From: Salinimicrobium nanhaiense
GTDB taxonomy: Bacteria; Bacteroidota; Bacteroidia; Flavobacteriales; Flavobacteriaceae
Assembly (NCBI GenBank): GCA_012038135.1
Contig: JAAVJQ010000003.1
Span: 62,001-126,000, forward strand
Length of the DNA: 64,000 bases
Reading direction: 5' to 3'
Each line of letters begins with the position of its first letter. Position 1 is the stretch's first letter. Position numbers and translations under genes: made by a program. Shown here in pieces: positions 53,325 through 63,042 of the stretch. The notes under the pieces were generated by a model. The model made no database searches. It saw nothing but the letters and a program-made list of their open reading frames with translations, and was not told the DNA's origin.

Positions 53325-54149
53325 TTATCCCAAAGCAACTCTTTCAAAAGCTACAACCTTAAGGTTAGCATCCTGTGACTTCACATATTCAGAAACAGAC
53401 ATTTTGCTGTCTTTAATGTAATCCTGGTTCACAAGAGTGTTGTCTTTAAAGAAACGTTTGATCTTACCTTTTGCGATATTGTCAAGCATTTCTTCCGGCT
53501 TACCTTCCTGTCTTAGTTGATCTTTCGCGATCTCGATCTCTTTTTCGATCACAGACTGGTCTACACCTTCTTCGTTAAGGGCAACAGGGTTCATAGCAGC
53601 TGCCTGCATAGAAACGTTCTTTGCAATTTCTTCAGCATTTTCGCTTTTTCCTGAAAGTCCTGTAAGAACAGCGATCTTGTTCCCGGCGTGGATATAATAT
53701 CCTACGAAAGGAGCTTCAAGAGTTCTGAAATCACCGATCTCGATCTTCTCACCAATTACTCCGGTTTGTTCAGTAAGTTTCTCCTGAACAGTGATGCCTT
53801 TGTAATCTTTAGATAGTAACTCTTCCTTAGAATTTACGTTCATAGCAAGATCTGCGAAGTCTTCGGCCAACTGGATGAAAGATTCATTTTTAGCAACGAA
53901 GTCTGTCTCACAGTTAAGAGAGATGATCACCCCTCTTGAATTCTCTGCATTTACTTTTGCGATAGCAACACCTTCAGCTGATTCTCTGTCGGCACGGTTT
54001 GCAGCAACTTTTTGACCTTTCTTACGAAGGATCTCGATAGCAGTGTCAAAATTACCATCGGCTTCTACCAATGCTTTTTTGCAGTCCATCATACCGGCAC
54101 CGGTAGCTTGTCTTAGTTTATTTACTTCTGCGGCGGTTATATTTGCCAT
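53325..54149 (-). CDS. tsf: Elongation factor Ts
   Basis: A 274-residue nucleotide exchange factor for EF-Tu. The N-terminal UBA-like part VNKLRQATGAGMMDCKKALV and the TDFVAKNESF motif are intact. Follows rpsB by 91 bp, the common order. Confidence 0.97.
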   Translation of the reverse strand: MANITAAEVNKLRQATGAGMMDCKKALVEADGNFDTAIEILRKKGQKVAANRADRESAEGVAIAKVNAENSRGVIISLNCETDFVAKNESFIQLAEDFADLAMNVNSKEELLSKDYKGITVQEKLTEQTGVIGEKIEIGDFRTLEAPFVGYYIHAGNKIAVLTGLSGKSENAEEIAKNVSMQAAAMNPVALNEEGVDQSVIEKEIEIAKDQLRQEGKPEEMLDNIAKGKIKRFFKDNTLVNQDYIKDSKMSVSEYVKSQDANLKVVAFERVALG

Positions 54150-54240
54150 AGTCTTAAATGTTTTTTTATAAAAAGAATAAGTCGTTCAGCTAAATTCGGA
54201 AGAAAGAAACTAAACGACTCATAGATTAATTTATGAACTT

Positions 54241-55140
54241 CTATTCTTCCTCGTTGTCGTTAGCGCGAGCATCTGCTAAAGTCTCTTTTTTAGACTCCAG
54301 TTTTACATCTTCCTGAGCTTCCTTCATGTCTTTTTTATCCTGTGGATCTGTAGACGGAACTTCAGTTTCTAACTTTGGTTTTCTTGCTCTTGGAGCTTTT
54401 GCCGGTTTCTCTTCTGGAGCATCTTCTTCCTTACCTTCTTTTCCGGAAGCTTTTCTGTCAGAAAGACCTTCTACGATTGAGTCAGCAACGTAAGAAACAA
54501 CTTTACTTATTGATTTTGAAGCATCATCGTTTGCAGGGATCACATAATCCACATCTCTGGGATCTGAATTGGTGTCGACCATTGCAAAAATTGGAATGTT
54601 TAATTTTTGAGCTTCTTTAACCGCGATGTGTTCACGAGTGATGTCTACTACGAAAAGAGCTCCCGGTAGGCGACTCATTTCAGAAATAGAACCTAAGTTT
54701 TTCTCTAACTTAGCTCTTAAACGATCTACTTGTAAGCGTTCTTTTTTAGAAAGCGTGTTGAAAGTACCGTCTTTCTTCATTCTGTCGATAGAAGCCATTT
54801 TCTTAACAGCTTTACGAATAGTAACGAAATTGGTCAACATACCACCTGGCCATCTCTCGGTGATGTAAGGCATGTTAGCTCTTTCGGCTTGTTCAGCAAC
54901 GATTTCTTTTGCTTGTTTTTTGGTAGCTACGAAGAGTATTTTTCTACCGCTGGCTGCAATTTTACTAAGAGCCTCACCGGCTTCCTGCATTTTAGCAGCA
55001 CTCTTGTATAGGTTGATGATGTGAATCCCGTTGCGCTCCATGTATATGTAAGGCGCCATGTTTGGATTCCATCTTCTTGTGAGGTGACCAAAGTGTACAC
55101 CTGCATCAAGTAATTCTTTTACTTCTACTTTGTTTGCCAT
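54241..55140 (-). CDS. rpsB: 30S ribosomal protein S2 with long charged C-terminal tail
   Basis: A 299-residue S2. The core (GVHFGHLTRRWNPNMAPYIY, TERWPGGMLTNF, NIPIFAMVDTNSDPRDVDY) ends about residue 225. The remaining 70 residues are a low-complexity acidic/basic tail (KEGKEEDAPEEKPAKAPRAR), as in many Bacteroidota. A 178-bp gap to rpsI suggests its own leader. Confidence 0.96.
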   Translation of the reverse strand: MANKVEVKELLDAGVHFGHLTRRWNPNMAPYIYMERNGIHIINLYKSAAKMQEAGEALSKIAASGRKILFVATKKQAKEIVAEQAERANMPYITERWPGGMLTNFVTIRKAVKKMASIDRMKKDGTFNTLSKKERLQVDRLRAKLEKNLGSISEMSRLPGALFVVDITREHIAVKEAQKLNIPIFAMVDTNSDPRDVDYVIPANDDASKSISKVVSYVADSIVEGLSDRKASGKEGKEEDAPEEKPAKAPRARKPKLETEVPSTDPQDKKDMKEAQEDVKLESKKETLADARANDNEEE

Positions 55141-55292
55141 TTTTGTAATAGTTTACGTTCTGTTGAATTAGCAACAACCAGGTGGCGATATACGGCCCTG
55201 ATCGTTTAGATGCTAAACTAACCACCGGCACTTCGCTAAGCTTAGTGTGAATTCCGGAGTAACAACAAAAATCTTATGATTTAAATGAACTT

Positions 55293-55313
55293 TTTGGTGC
55301 TTTGAACACCAAA
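55293..55313 (-). terminator. Hairpin after rpsI
   Basis: TTTGGTG and CACCAAA pair around 7 nt, with T-rich flank on the minus strand. It lies 6 bp after the rpsI stop and would end or attenuate the rplM-rpsI transcript before rpsB. Confidence 0.65.
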
Positions 55314-55318
55314 TAATA

Positions 55319-55705
55319 TTAACGTTTAGAGAACTGGAATTTCTTACGGGCTTTCTTCTGACCGAATTTCTTACGTTCCACCATTCTTGGGTCTCTGGTA
55401 AGTAGTCCTTCAGGCTTAAGCGTGCTTCTGTTCTCAGCATCCAACTCTACCATAGCTCTGGAAAGGGCAAGGCGAATAGCTTCTGCCTGTCCTGTGATCC
55501 CACCTCCGTAAACATTTACTTTGATGTCAAAGCTTTCGTTGTTTCCGGTAAGGTTAAGCGGCTGTCTTACTTTATATTGTAAGGTGCTTGTTGAGAAGTA
55601 ATCCTTAACGTCTTTTTTGTTAACAGTGATGTTTCCGCTTCCACTAGAAACGTAAACACGTGCAACTGCCGTTTTTCTACGGCCTATTTTGTGAATAACT
55701 TCCAT
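55319..55705 (-). CDS. rpsI: 30S ribosomal protein S9
   Basis: A 128-residue protein with IGRRKTAVARV start, GGGITGQAEAIRLALSRAM and the C-terminal KKARKKFQFSKR tail that reaches the P-site tRNA. Overlaps rplM by 1 bp. Confidence 0.97.
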   Translation of the reverse strand: MEVIHKIGRRKTAVARVYVSSGSGNITVNKKDVKDYFSTSTLQYKVRQPLNLTGNNESFDIKVNVYGGGITGQAEAIRLALSRAMVELDAENRSTLKPEGLLTRDPRMVERKKFGQKKARKKFQFSKR

Positions 55706-56160
55706 TACTTAAGATCGTTTAAGTTAATAGTTTTTGGCTTTTGCGCCTGAACGTCATGCTCAGATCCTGCAAAAACTCTTAGGTTACGGAAAAGATCTGC
55801 ACCAAGTTTGTTCTTTGGCAGCATTCCTTTTACTGCATTTTCCACAAGTCTCTCAGGACCTTTTGTGAATAATTCCGTTGCAGTTAAACTTCTTTGACCC
55901 CCAGGATAGCCGGTGTGGCGAATGTACTCTTTAGAGTCCCATTTCTTTCCTGTTAAGTTGATCTTCTCGGCATTGATAACAACTACGTTATCACCACAAT
56001 CAACGTGTGGGGTAAAATTAGCTTTGTACTTTCCTCTTAGCAGCTTTGCCACTATAGAAGAAAGGCGGCCAAGGGCCTGTCCTTCGGCATCAACAACAAC
56101 CCACTCCTTATTGACAGTGGCTTTGTTGGCAGAAACCGTTTTGTAGCTTAATGTGTCCAC
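55705..56160 (-). CDS. rplM: 50S ribosomal protein L13
   Basis: A 151-residue protein, standard length (VVDAEGQALGRLSSIVAKLL, HTGYPGGQRSLTA, AVKGMLPKNKLG). First gene of the rplM-rpsI pair and directly downstream of a consensus promoter. Confidence 0.97.
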   Translation of the reverse strand: MDTLSYKTVSANKATVNKEWVVVDAEGQALGRLSSIVAKLLRGKYKANFTPHVDCGDNVVVINAEKINLTGKKWDSKEYIRHTGYPGGQRSLTATELFTKGPERLVENAVKGMLPKNKLGADLFRNLRVFAGSEHDVQAQKPKTINLNDLK

Positions 56161-56216
56161 ACTAATTAAATTTACTTAATAATTAAACATTCCATTCCCT
56201 GCATAAAACAGGGGTG

Positions 56217-56246
56217 CAAATGTACAATTAAAAACTTATTATTCAA
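56217..56246 (-). promoter_or_regulatory. Promoter of rplM-rpsI
   Basis: On the minus strand TTG (forward 56244-56246), 19-bp spacer, TACATTTG (forward 56217-56224): a full match to the TTG-N19-TAnnTTTG consensus. It leaves a 5' leader of about 50 nt before the L13 ATG, in which a GGGG...CCCTG hairpin is possible. Confidence 0.75.
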
Positions 56247-56447
56247 ATGCCCGATAATTAATTTATTAGGGGTAAAGTTTCTGATTTTCAAGAGCCTCAA
56301 AAATGCTTCTGAAAATTCCTTTTTTGAACATCCCGGTTATCTGGGAAGCATTGTTTGAATTTTTTTCCTTGTTCCATTTTCATCCTCTTTGATAAACGGA
56401 AATAGAATTGCCAAAAAACCATATTTGACACTGCTGTGGGAGGAAAA

Positions 56448-57512
56448 TTATTTGTGATCCTGTGGCGGAACTGTTGGGTTATTTTTTTCCTCCTGTGGCT
56501 TCACATATAGGTCCTGCACCAACAGGATCACGATTAATATTATAGGGGTAGCCAAAATAATACCCCATAGGCCTGCAAAGGTAGCGACGATCACCTGGGA
56601 AGTGATAATGAGTGCCGGCGGAATTTTAATTAGGTGTTGCTGCACCTTGGGAGTGATTAAATTGCTTTCCAGCAGTTGTATAAAAATATAAATCCCTGCA
56701 ACGATAAATGCGGTTTGGGGGTCCTGAGATAAAGCCACCAGGAGTGCCGGGGCCATTGCTAATATGGGACCAAAATTCGGTATGAAATTCAAGAACCCGG
56801 CGATAATCGCCAAAGCAAGCCACATGGGCATTCCAATGATCTTTAGCCCTATGGCAGTGAGCACAAAAATAACGAACATAGCAAAAATCTTTCCTGTGAG
56901 CCATTGTTTCAGGCCGTATCCAAGATGGCTTAATACATCATCGGCTTTTCCACGACCTTTTGGCGGAACCAGCTTTTTAATTCCGTTGGTGTACAAATAG
57001 GGAGAGGCAGTGAGATAAACGCCCACCAGTAAGATCACGTAAATATCCCCAAGAACTCCAAAGGTGGTCCTGAAAAACCTGGTGAAAAACCCGGATAAAT
57101 TTTTATCTGTTCTGGCTTCAGAAAATTTCTCTACTACCTTCTGCCCAAGCCAGGATTGGTTGAGATAATCTTTGGCATTCTGATAAGTGGAGGGTAGGGA
57201 ATCACTAAGTTGAGACAGCTGCTTTTGAAATTCAGATCCCACCAGCCAAATTATCCCCGAAACTAACAAGAGTGTACCCACTATAGCGATTACCATACTC
57301 ATGACCGAATTTAACCCGGTCTTTTTTTCTATAAAATCACTCAATCCTCTAAAGAAAATTGCGATGAGTACGCCGGCGAGGAGAAGGATTAGAACATTAA
57401 AAGTAGTTTTTAAAAGAAGTAGAATTACGGCGATCAAAGCAAAAATTCCGCCTACGATCCAGACTTTTTGTACAAACGAATAATTTTTGTCCGGATTGGA
57501 TTTTTCGGTCAT
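56448..57512 (-). CDS. AI-2E family transporter (PerM-like)
   Basis: A 354-residue membrane protein of the AI-2E/PerM family with about eight helices and a large soluble insert (90-140). Helices LAIIAGFLNFIPNFGPILAM and the C-terminal FAGLWGIILATPIILIVILL are typical. Family members have varied substrates, and a quorum-sensing role should not be assumed. Stands alone. Confidence 0.85.
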   Translation of the reverse strand: MTEKSNPDKNYSFVQKVWIVGGIFALIAVILLLLKTTFNVLILLLAGVLIAIFFRGLSDFIEKKTGLNSVMSMVIAIVGTLLLVSGIIWLVGSEFQKQLSQLSDSLPSTYQNAKDYLNQSWLGQKVVEKFSEARTDKNLSGFFTRFFRTTFGVLGDIYVILLVGVYLTASPYLYTNGIKKLVPPKGRGKADDVLSHLGYGLKQWLTGKIFAMFVIFVLTAIGLKIIGMPMWLALAIIAGFLNFIPNFGPILAMAPALLVALSQDPQTAFIVAGIYIFIQLLESNLITPKVQQHLIKIPPALIITSQVIVATFAGLWGIILATPIILIVILLVQDLYVKPQEEKNNPTVPPQDHK

Positions 57513-57906
57513 AAACAGAGATTAGGTTGTAAAATCTGGGTTTTTCAAAAGGTACAAAAATTCCTCTTTTTTGCCGCTGCTGTTAACACACTCTTTCAAA
57601 AATGAAATATAAGAGGATATAACAATTGTTGCAAATGCACAGAATGTAATTTTTTAAACCTGTCAGTAGGATCTCAATTCATTTTAATCTTTCATTCCAA
57701 GGACCCTGGTTTTCCCGTTTCTCAAGTAACCAACAAATCCTAAACCGGCAATCTTCCCGAAGTGGATAGTTTTCTCTCCTCAAACATCTTTAGAGTTATC
57801 GATAAATGACACACTTTCATCGATTAAAGGATATTAAATGTTAAAAAACTATTAAAATATATTTCCTCAATTTAAATTTGTAGCCGATTTCAAGGAAGTA
57901 TGAAAA
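57513..57906. other. Intergenic region with one promoter-like box
   Basis: 394 bp between divergent starts. TAAATTTG at 57873-57880 fits a -7 box, 27 bp before the lipoprotein ATG. A half palindrome TTTCAAAAATGA is near 57595. I see no coding sequence or RNA gene. Confidence 0.45.
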
Positions 57907-58536
57907 ATGAAAAAAACTATGATTAAATTTTTACAAAGAATGATGTTGGGTGGAGTAGGAGTGAGCATGCTCATCGCCTGTTCTGCGGAAAGTGTGAATG
58001 ACGAAGGGAAAATCTTAAATGCTACCGGCACAACCTCTGCCACCCAGGAGCTTACAATGAATGATCTTGTAGGAAGATGGAACATGTATGCAATGACTTC
58101 TGTTCCTTTAGAAGAGGGTGTCGAAGCTACAGCCGTTGATTTTGATCAGAATGGGGTTTTTACCTATGACCTTTTAGAAGAAACTGATTGTTTTGATCCT
58201 ATGTATTTTGATTTTACGAGTAACGGAGAGGTAGCTACTTACCAGTCACGGTTGTTCTTTAGCAAAGTAACAGGTGCCTTTAGTTGCCAAACCACCGGTA
58301 ATTATAAAGCCACTTATACCATTAATGGTGACCAGTTAAGTGTGACCTTTACTATCGACGGCCAAACTTATACCGAGACCAAGACCATTAGCCGGTATTC
58401 CGAGAACGGTTCTGAATTTTTAAAAGTTACCCTTACAAAGGCTGAAACCAATGCTGCAGTTTATGTAGCTCCCGATCCGGGAAATACCGTGGCTTCAGAA
58501 ATTCAAAAAATCGAAATGGTTTATATCAAACAATAA
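57907..58536 (+). CDS. Lipocalin-like lipoprotein
   Basis: A 209-residue lipoprotein (lipobox MLIAC, Cys25). LVGRWNMYAMTSVP opens a lipocalin-like barrel, with strands YQSRLFFSKVTGAFSCQTTG and GDQLSVTFTIDGQTYTETK. Two cysteines in the mature part may pair. The gene is bounded by its own promoter-like box and terminator. Ligand unknown. Confidence 0.7.
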   Translation: MKKTMIKFLQRMMLGGVGVSMLIACSAESVNDEGKILNATGTTSATQELTMNDLVGRWNMYAMTSVPLEEGVEATAVDFDQNGVFTYDLLEETDCFDPMYFDFTSNGEVATYQSRLFFSKVTGAFSCQTTGNYKATYTINGDQLSVTFTIDGQTYTETKTISRYSENGSEFLKVTLTKAETNAAVYVAPDPGNTVASEIQKIEMVYIKQ

Positions 58537-58558
58537 GACTCTTTTTTGCCCCCCTATA

Positions 58559-58596
58559 AAAAATCCCCCGAAACACTGTCGGGGGATTTTTTTTGA
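58559..58596 (+). terminator. Terminator of the lipoprotein gene
   Basis: AAATCCCCCGA (58561-58571) and TCGGGGGATTT (58579-58589) followed by a T-run. Confidence 0.9.
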
Positions 58597-58661
58597 GGAA
58601 TACGGAATAAGTTTAGGAATAGTTTTCTTTTAACTATTTCCCTTAAACCCTAAACATTTAA

Positions 58662-61487
58662 TTAGTGCGCTTCCAGCCAATTCTCACCCACACCCAGATC
58701 TACATCTAAAGGTACATCCATGATGAAGGCATTCTCCATCTCCTTTTTAACGAGGGTCTTTATTTCTTCCAGCTCGGGTTTGAAGACGTCAAACACCAGT
58801 TCATCATGTACCTGCAGCAGCATTTTGGTTTTGTAGTTCCCCTCTTCCAGTTTTTTATAAATGTTGATCATGGCCAGCTTTATAATGTCGGCAGCGCTAC
58901 CCTGGATTGGTGCATTTACAGCATTTCTTTCTGCTGCACTGCGCACCATCTGGTTTCGGGAAGTTATATCCCGTAAATATCGTCTCCTTCCCAGCACTGT
59001 CTGAACATAGCCGTGTTCGCGGGCAAATTCCACCTGTTCGCTAATGAAATTCCGAAGTTTTGGATAGGTCTTATAATAGGTGTCGATAAGATCTTTTGCT
59101 TCCCCTCTGGAAAGATTTGTTTGGTTACTTAAACCAAAAGCCGATACTCCATACACAATTCCAAAATTCACCGTTTTGGCATTGCCGCGCTGTTCCCGCG
59201 TCACTTCTTCAAGGGGCACGTTAAAGACCTTTGCAGCGGTAGAAGCATGAATATCCTGGTTTTGCTGAAAGGCAGAGATCATATTGTCTTCCTTGCTAAG
59301 AGCTGCGATGATACGCAGTTCGATCTGGGAATAATCGGCAGCGAGCAGGATATGATCGGCGTCTCTTGGAACAAAGGCTTTGCGTACCTGCCGGCCTCTT
59401 TCGGTCCTTATTGGAATATTCTGCAGGTTAGGATTATTGGAACTCAGCCTTCCGGTTGCGGCGACTGTTTGCATGTAGTCTGTATGTACCCTTCCCGAAG
59501 CTTCCTCCACCTGCAGCGGTAGTGCATCGATGTAAGTATTTTTCAGTTTCACAAGTCCGCGGTAGTCTAAAACCTGTCGCACTATCTCATGTTGTGGCGC
59601 TAAAACAGATAATATTTCTTCCCCGGTAGAATACTGACCCGATTTTGTTTTTTTTGGCTTCTCGACCAGCTTCAGCTTTTCAAAAAGGATAATTCCCAGT
59701 TGTTTTGGGGAACCTATGTTGAATTCCTCGCCTGCGGCTGAATAAATGTCTTGTTCCAGCCGGGCAATGTCTTTTTCCATTTCTTCTGAAAGACTGTGAA
59801 GAAACTCTTTATCCAACTTTATCCCTTCCAGTTCCATGGCTGCAAGCACCTTGACCAGCGGGATTTCGATCTCATTGAAAAGTTTTTCGATATTTGCCTC
59901 TTTTAGCTCCGGAGTAAAATGTTGTTTCAGCTGCAGGATCACATCGGCATCCTCTACACTGAACTCGGTTTGTTTTTCCAGCGGAATGTCCCGCATGGTT
60001 TTCTGATTCTTTCCTTTTCCCAGCAATTCTTCCACGAAGACAGGAGAGTAATTAAGGTAAGTTTCAGACAGCACATCAAGGCTGTGGCGCATATCTGGAT
60101 TAATAAGGTAGTGCGCGATCATGGTATCGAACAGCGGACCTTTAAAACTGATGTCATATTTTGCCAATACCTTTATATCATGCTTCAGGTTTTGGCCAAC
60201 TTTCTCGATGTCTTCGGCTTCAAAGAAGGGCCGCAGCTTTTCCAGTACTGCCTGGGCTTCTGCTCTTTCTTCGGGCACCGGAATATAAAAACCTTTGCCG
60301 GCTTCCCATGAAAAGGCTACTCCTATTATTTCTGCGGAAAGTGGATTCAATCCGGTGGTGGTGAATTCGAAACAGGCACATTTTTGTTTCATCAAATTCT
60401 GAAGAAAAAGATCCATAGCCATCCCTGTTGCCACGCTTTGGTAGACATGAGGCATTTCTTTAATAGTCTTTCTGCCTGAAAAATTTTCTACGCCTTCTGA
60501 AGCTTCGGCTCCAAAAAGGGAAAATTGTCCGGCTCCTGCAGTTTGGGCTTGTGCCTTTCCGGTTTCAGTACCGGTAACTTGGGTGGGTCTTGCTGTTTCT
60601 TCACCGGAGAACAGCTTCAAAAATTGCTCTTTTAGACGCCTGAATTCCAGCTCTTCAAAAAGCTCCTGTACCCTTTCGGCATCAGGCATGGAAAGCTCAT
60701 AATCTTCAGCATGAAATTTTACATCACAGTCGATCTGAATTGCTGCGAGTTTTTTGGAGATACGTCCCAATTCAGCATTGGCTTCCACTTTTTCGCGCAT
60801 CTTGCCTTTCAGTTTATCGGTATTGGCAAGGAGATTTTCCATGCTGCCGAATTCCTTAAGGAATTTCTTGGCAGTCTTTTCCCCAACCCCGGGCAGTCCC
60901 GGAATATTATCAACGGCATCGCCCATCATTCCGAGGAAATCGATCACCTGCTCGGGCCGCTCCACTTCAAATTTCTTCAAAACTTCAGGGATTCCCCAGA
61001 TCTCAATGCCGTTGCCCATACGGGCGGGGCGGTACATGAAGATATTTTCAGAAACCAGCTGCGCAAAATCCTTGTCGGGCGTGACCATAAATACTTTGTA
61101 GCCTTCCCGTTCTGCCTGTTTAGCAAGGGTTCCTATAATATCATCGGCTTCACAACCCGGCAATACCACGACCGGGATATGCATCGCCTTAAGGATATTC
61201 TGAATGTAGGGAATTGCCTGTAGGATAGGTTCCGGAGTTGCGTCACGGTGCGCCTTATAAGCTTCAAACATTTCGGTTCGTGCCACGCTTCCTTCCTTAT
61301 CAAAACAAACTGCCAGATGATCCGGCCTTTCTCTTCTAATGACATCAAAAAGAGAGTTCATAAAACCCATAATGGCCGAAGTATCCTGGCCTTTGGAGTT
61401 GACAATAGGATTGTTGATAAATGCGTAATATCCTCTAAAGATGAGGGCGTATGCGTCAAGAAGGAATAAGCGTTTTTGTTCGGCCAT
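58662..61487 (-). CDS. polA: DNA polymerase I
   Basis: A 941-residue polymerase for Okazaki maturation and repair. The 5'-nuclease domain is at 1-290 (GCEADDIIGT, DFLGMMGDAVDNIPG), the 3'-exonuclease-like domain about 345-520, and the polymerase domain to the end (DYSQIELRI, RGNAKTVNFGIVYG, VHDELVFD). Exo motif I, usually FDTETTG, reads FEFTTTG at 373-379, so the first metal ligand Asp is Glu and the second Glu is Thr; exo III Tyr is Phe509. Proofreading may be weak or lost. The polymerase and 5'-nuclease motifs look intact. Confidence 0.95.
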   Translation of the reverse strand: MAEQKRLFLLDAYALIFRGYYAFINNPIVNSKGQDTSAIMGFMNSLFDVIRRERPDHLAVCFDKEGSVARTEMFEAYKAHRDATPEPILQAIPYIQNILKAMHIPVVVLPGCEADDIIGTLAKQAEREGYKVFMVTPDKDFAQLVSENIFMYRPARMGNGIEIWGIPEVLKKFEVERPEQVIDFLGMMGDAVDNIPGLPGVGEKTAKKFLKEFGSMENLLANTDKLKGKMREKVEANAELGRISKKLAAIQIDCDVKFHAEDYELSMPDAERVQELFEELEFRRLKEQFLKLFSGEETARPTQVTGTETGKAQAQTAGAGQFSLFGAEASEGVENFSGRKTIKEMPHVYQSVATGMAMDLFLQNLMKQKCACFEFTTTGLNPLSAEIIGVAFSWEAGKGFYIPVPEERAEAQAVLEKLRPFFEAEDIEKVGQNLKHDIKVLAKYDISFKGPLFDTMIAHYLINPDMRHSLDVLSETYLNYSPVFVEELLGKGKNQKTMRDIPLEKQTEFSVEDADVILQLKQHFTPELKEANIEKLFNEIEIPLVKVLAAMELEGIKLDKEFLHSLSEEMEKDIARLEQDIYSAAGEEFNIGSPKQLGIILFEKLKLVEKPKKTKSGQYSTGEEILSVLAPQHEIVRQVLDYRGLVKLKNTYIDALPLQVEEASGRVHTDYMQTVAATGRLSSNNPNLQNIPIRTERGRQVRKAFVPRDADHILLAADYSQIELRIIAALSKEDNMISAFQQNQDIHASTAAKVFNVPLEEVTREQRGNAKTVNFGIVYGVSAFGLSNQTNLSRGEAKDLIDTYYKTYPKLRNFISEQVEFAREHGYVQTVLGRRRYLRDITSRNQMVRSAAERNAVNAPIQGSAADIIKLAMINIYKKLEEGNYKTKMLLQVHDELVFDVFKPELEEIKTLVKKEMENAFIMDVPLDVDLGVGENWLEAH

Positions 61488-61525
61488 GAAAAATTATTTT
61501 GGAAGGCTAAAATTACGAAACTTCT

Positions 61526-61559
61526 GTTAGACGTGAGATTTTAGATGTTAGACGTGAGA
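61526..61559. repeat. Direct repeat GTTAGACGTGAGA, two copies
   Basis: Copies at 61526-61538 and 61547-61559, 21 bp apart, joined by TTTTAGAT. This kind of TTAGA/GTGAGA repetition is frequent between Bacteroidota genes. The adjoining 160 bp to the porter gene (including AACCTGCAACATGTAACCTG) is similar low-complexity intergenic sequence. Confidence 0.6.
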
Positions 61560-61726
61560 AATCAAATTGAAGCACCTATTATGAAACGTCAAATTTTAAG
61601 CATCGGATCCCAGGCAACAAACCCACAAATTCCTTTATCTGCGAAAAACGGCTAACAGGCAAGAGTAACAAGTCGTAACACACTCAGTCAACCTGCAACA
61701 TGTAACCTGGAACGAACTTTAATTCC

Positions 61727-63040
61727 TTATACTGTTGCTTCAACTGCTTTGTGCTTAAATCCGAAGAACATGATGTAGCCGTAGCATAGCATCACGAGTA
61801 TAAGGGCAAGACTAAAACCATAAGAATCGGTAAGGAAACCGAAGGCCGGCGGAATAATGGCACCACCAACGATCATGGTACATAACACTCCCGAACCCTG
61901 CGGTTTATTGTCTCCCAATCCCTCCAGCGCAAGACTAAAAATAGTTGGGAACATAATCGAATTAAACAGGCCTACAGCGATAAGTGTCCACATAGCGACG
62001 AGCCCGGTGGAAAGGTTTGAGATAAGCACAAGCCCAATTGCACAGGCAGCAAAAACCCCCAGGACCGTACCCGGATTTATAACTTTTGTAAGGTAGGAAC
62101 CTATAAATCTTCCTATCATTGCGCCTGTCCAGTAAAAAGTAACAAACACTCCCACCACGGCCATATCTGTAGAACTGGTAACTCCTGTAGAAAGAATCCA
62201 TTCTGCCAGGGTGCGCATAAAAGGAGTTTCTCTAATCACATCGGGCAGGTTAAGGCTAAGGAAATAGTTGACCATATAAGAACCGATAGCAACTTCGGCC
62301 CCTACATAAAAGAAGATCCCGAATGCTCCCATGATAAGATTCTTGTTCTTTAAAACGACTCCGTAGTCATTGGAGGCTTCAGTATCTGAAACCTTTGGAA
62401 GATTTACAAAGAAGAAAACGAGTCCTATCAGGATAATAAAAATTGCAATCCCCAGGAAGGGAGTTTGTACTGCAGCAGCTTCAGAAGCATAATATTTGAC
62501 TCTTTCGGTTTCAGTCATAAACGCGATCTCATCTTTGGTCATCACCTTATCGCTAAGGATAAAGAGAGCTCCTATTGCCGGTGCGATGGCAGTTCCGAGG
62601 GAATTAAAAGCCTGCGAAAGGTTGAGTCGGCTGGAGGCAGTACTGGCGGGACCGAGGATGGTTACGTATGGATTGGCAGCTACCTGTAAGATGGTGATCC
62701 CTCCTGCCAGGATAAAATATCCTAACATGAAGATTCCAAAGACCCTGTAGGAGGCCGCCGGCCAGAACAGGAGGCAACCTGTGGCCATGGTAAACAAGCC
62801 CAATACAATTCCTTTTTTATACCCGATCTTTGAGAGCAGCCATCCCGCCGGAATTGATAATAGAAAATAGGCACCAAAAAAGGCAAATTGCACCATGCCT
62901 GCCTCAAAATAGGAGAGGGTGAACACCTCCCTTAGCCTGGGAATAAGCGAATCTACAAGTACAGTTATGAAACCCCAAAGAAAGAAGAGGATCGTTAAAA
63001 AGATGAATGCGGTGCGATAAGATTTTTTCTGTTGTTCCAT
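61727..63040 (-). CDS. FucP/GlcP-type sugar:H+ symporter (MFS)
   Basis: A 437-residue twelve-helix major facilitator. FLWGFITVLVDSLIPRLREV in the first helix and PAGWLLSKIGYKKGIVLGL between helices 2 and 3 are typical of the fucose/glucose/galactose permease branch. It is 2 bp after the glycosylasparaginase gene, which suggests a pathway that frees and imports sugars from glycoproteins, most likely N-acetylglucosamine-containing. Confidence 0.85.
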   Translation of the reverse strand: MEQQKKSYRTAFIFLTILFFLWGFITVLVDSLIPRLREVFTLSYFEAGMVQFAFFGAYFLLSIPAGWLLSKIGYKKGIVLGLFTMATGCLLFWPAASYRVFGIFMLGYFILAGGITILQVAANPYVTILGPASTASSRLNLSQAFNSLGTAIAPAIGALFILSDKVMTKDEIAFMTETERVKYYASEAAAVQTPFLGIAIFIILIGLVFFFVNLPKVSDTEASNDYGVVLKNKNLIMGAFGIFFYVGAEVAIGSYMVNYFLSLNLPDVIRETPFMRTLAEWILSTGVTSSTDMAVVGVFVTFYWTGAMIGRFIGSYLTKVINPGTVLGVFAACAIGLVLISNLSTGLVAMWTLIAVGLFNSIMFPTIFSLALEGLGDNKPQGSGVLCTMIVGGAIIPPAFGFLTDSYGFSLALILVMLCYGYIMFFGFKHKAVEATV

Positions 63041-63042
63041 TT

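Noticed and set aside
56448..57512. Quorum-sensing autoinducer-2 exporter
   Set aside because: Only the broad AI-2E family can be supported; many members have other substrates and no luxS is in the window.
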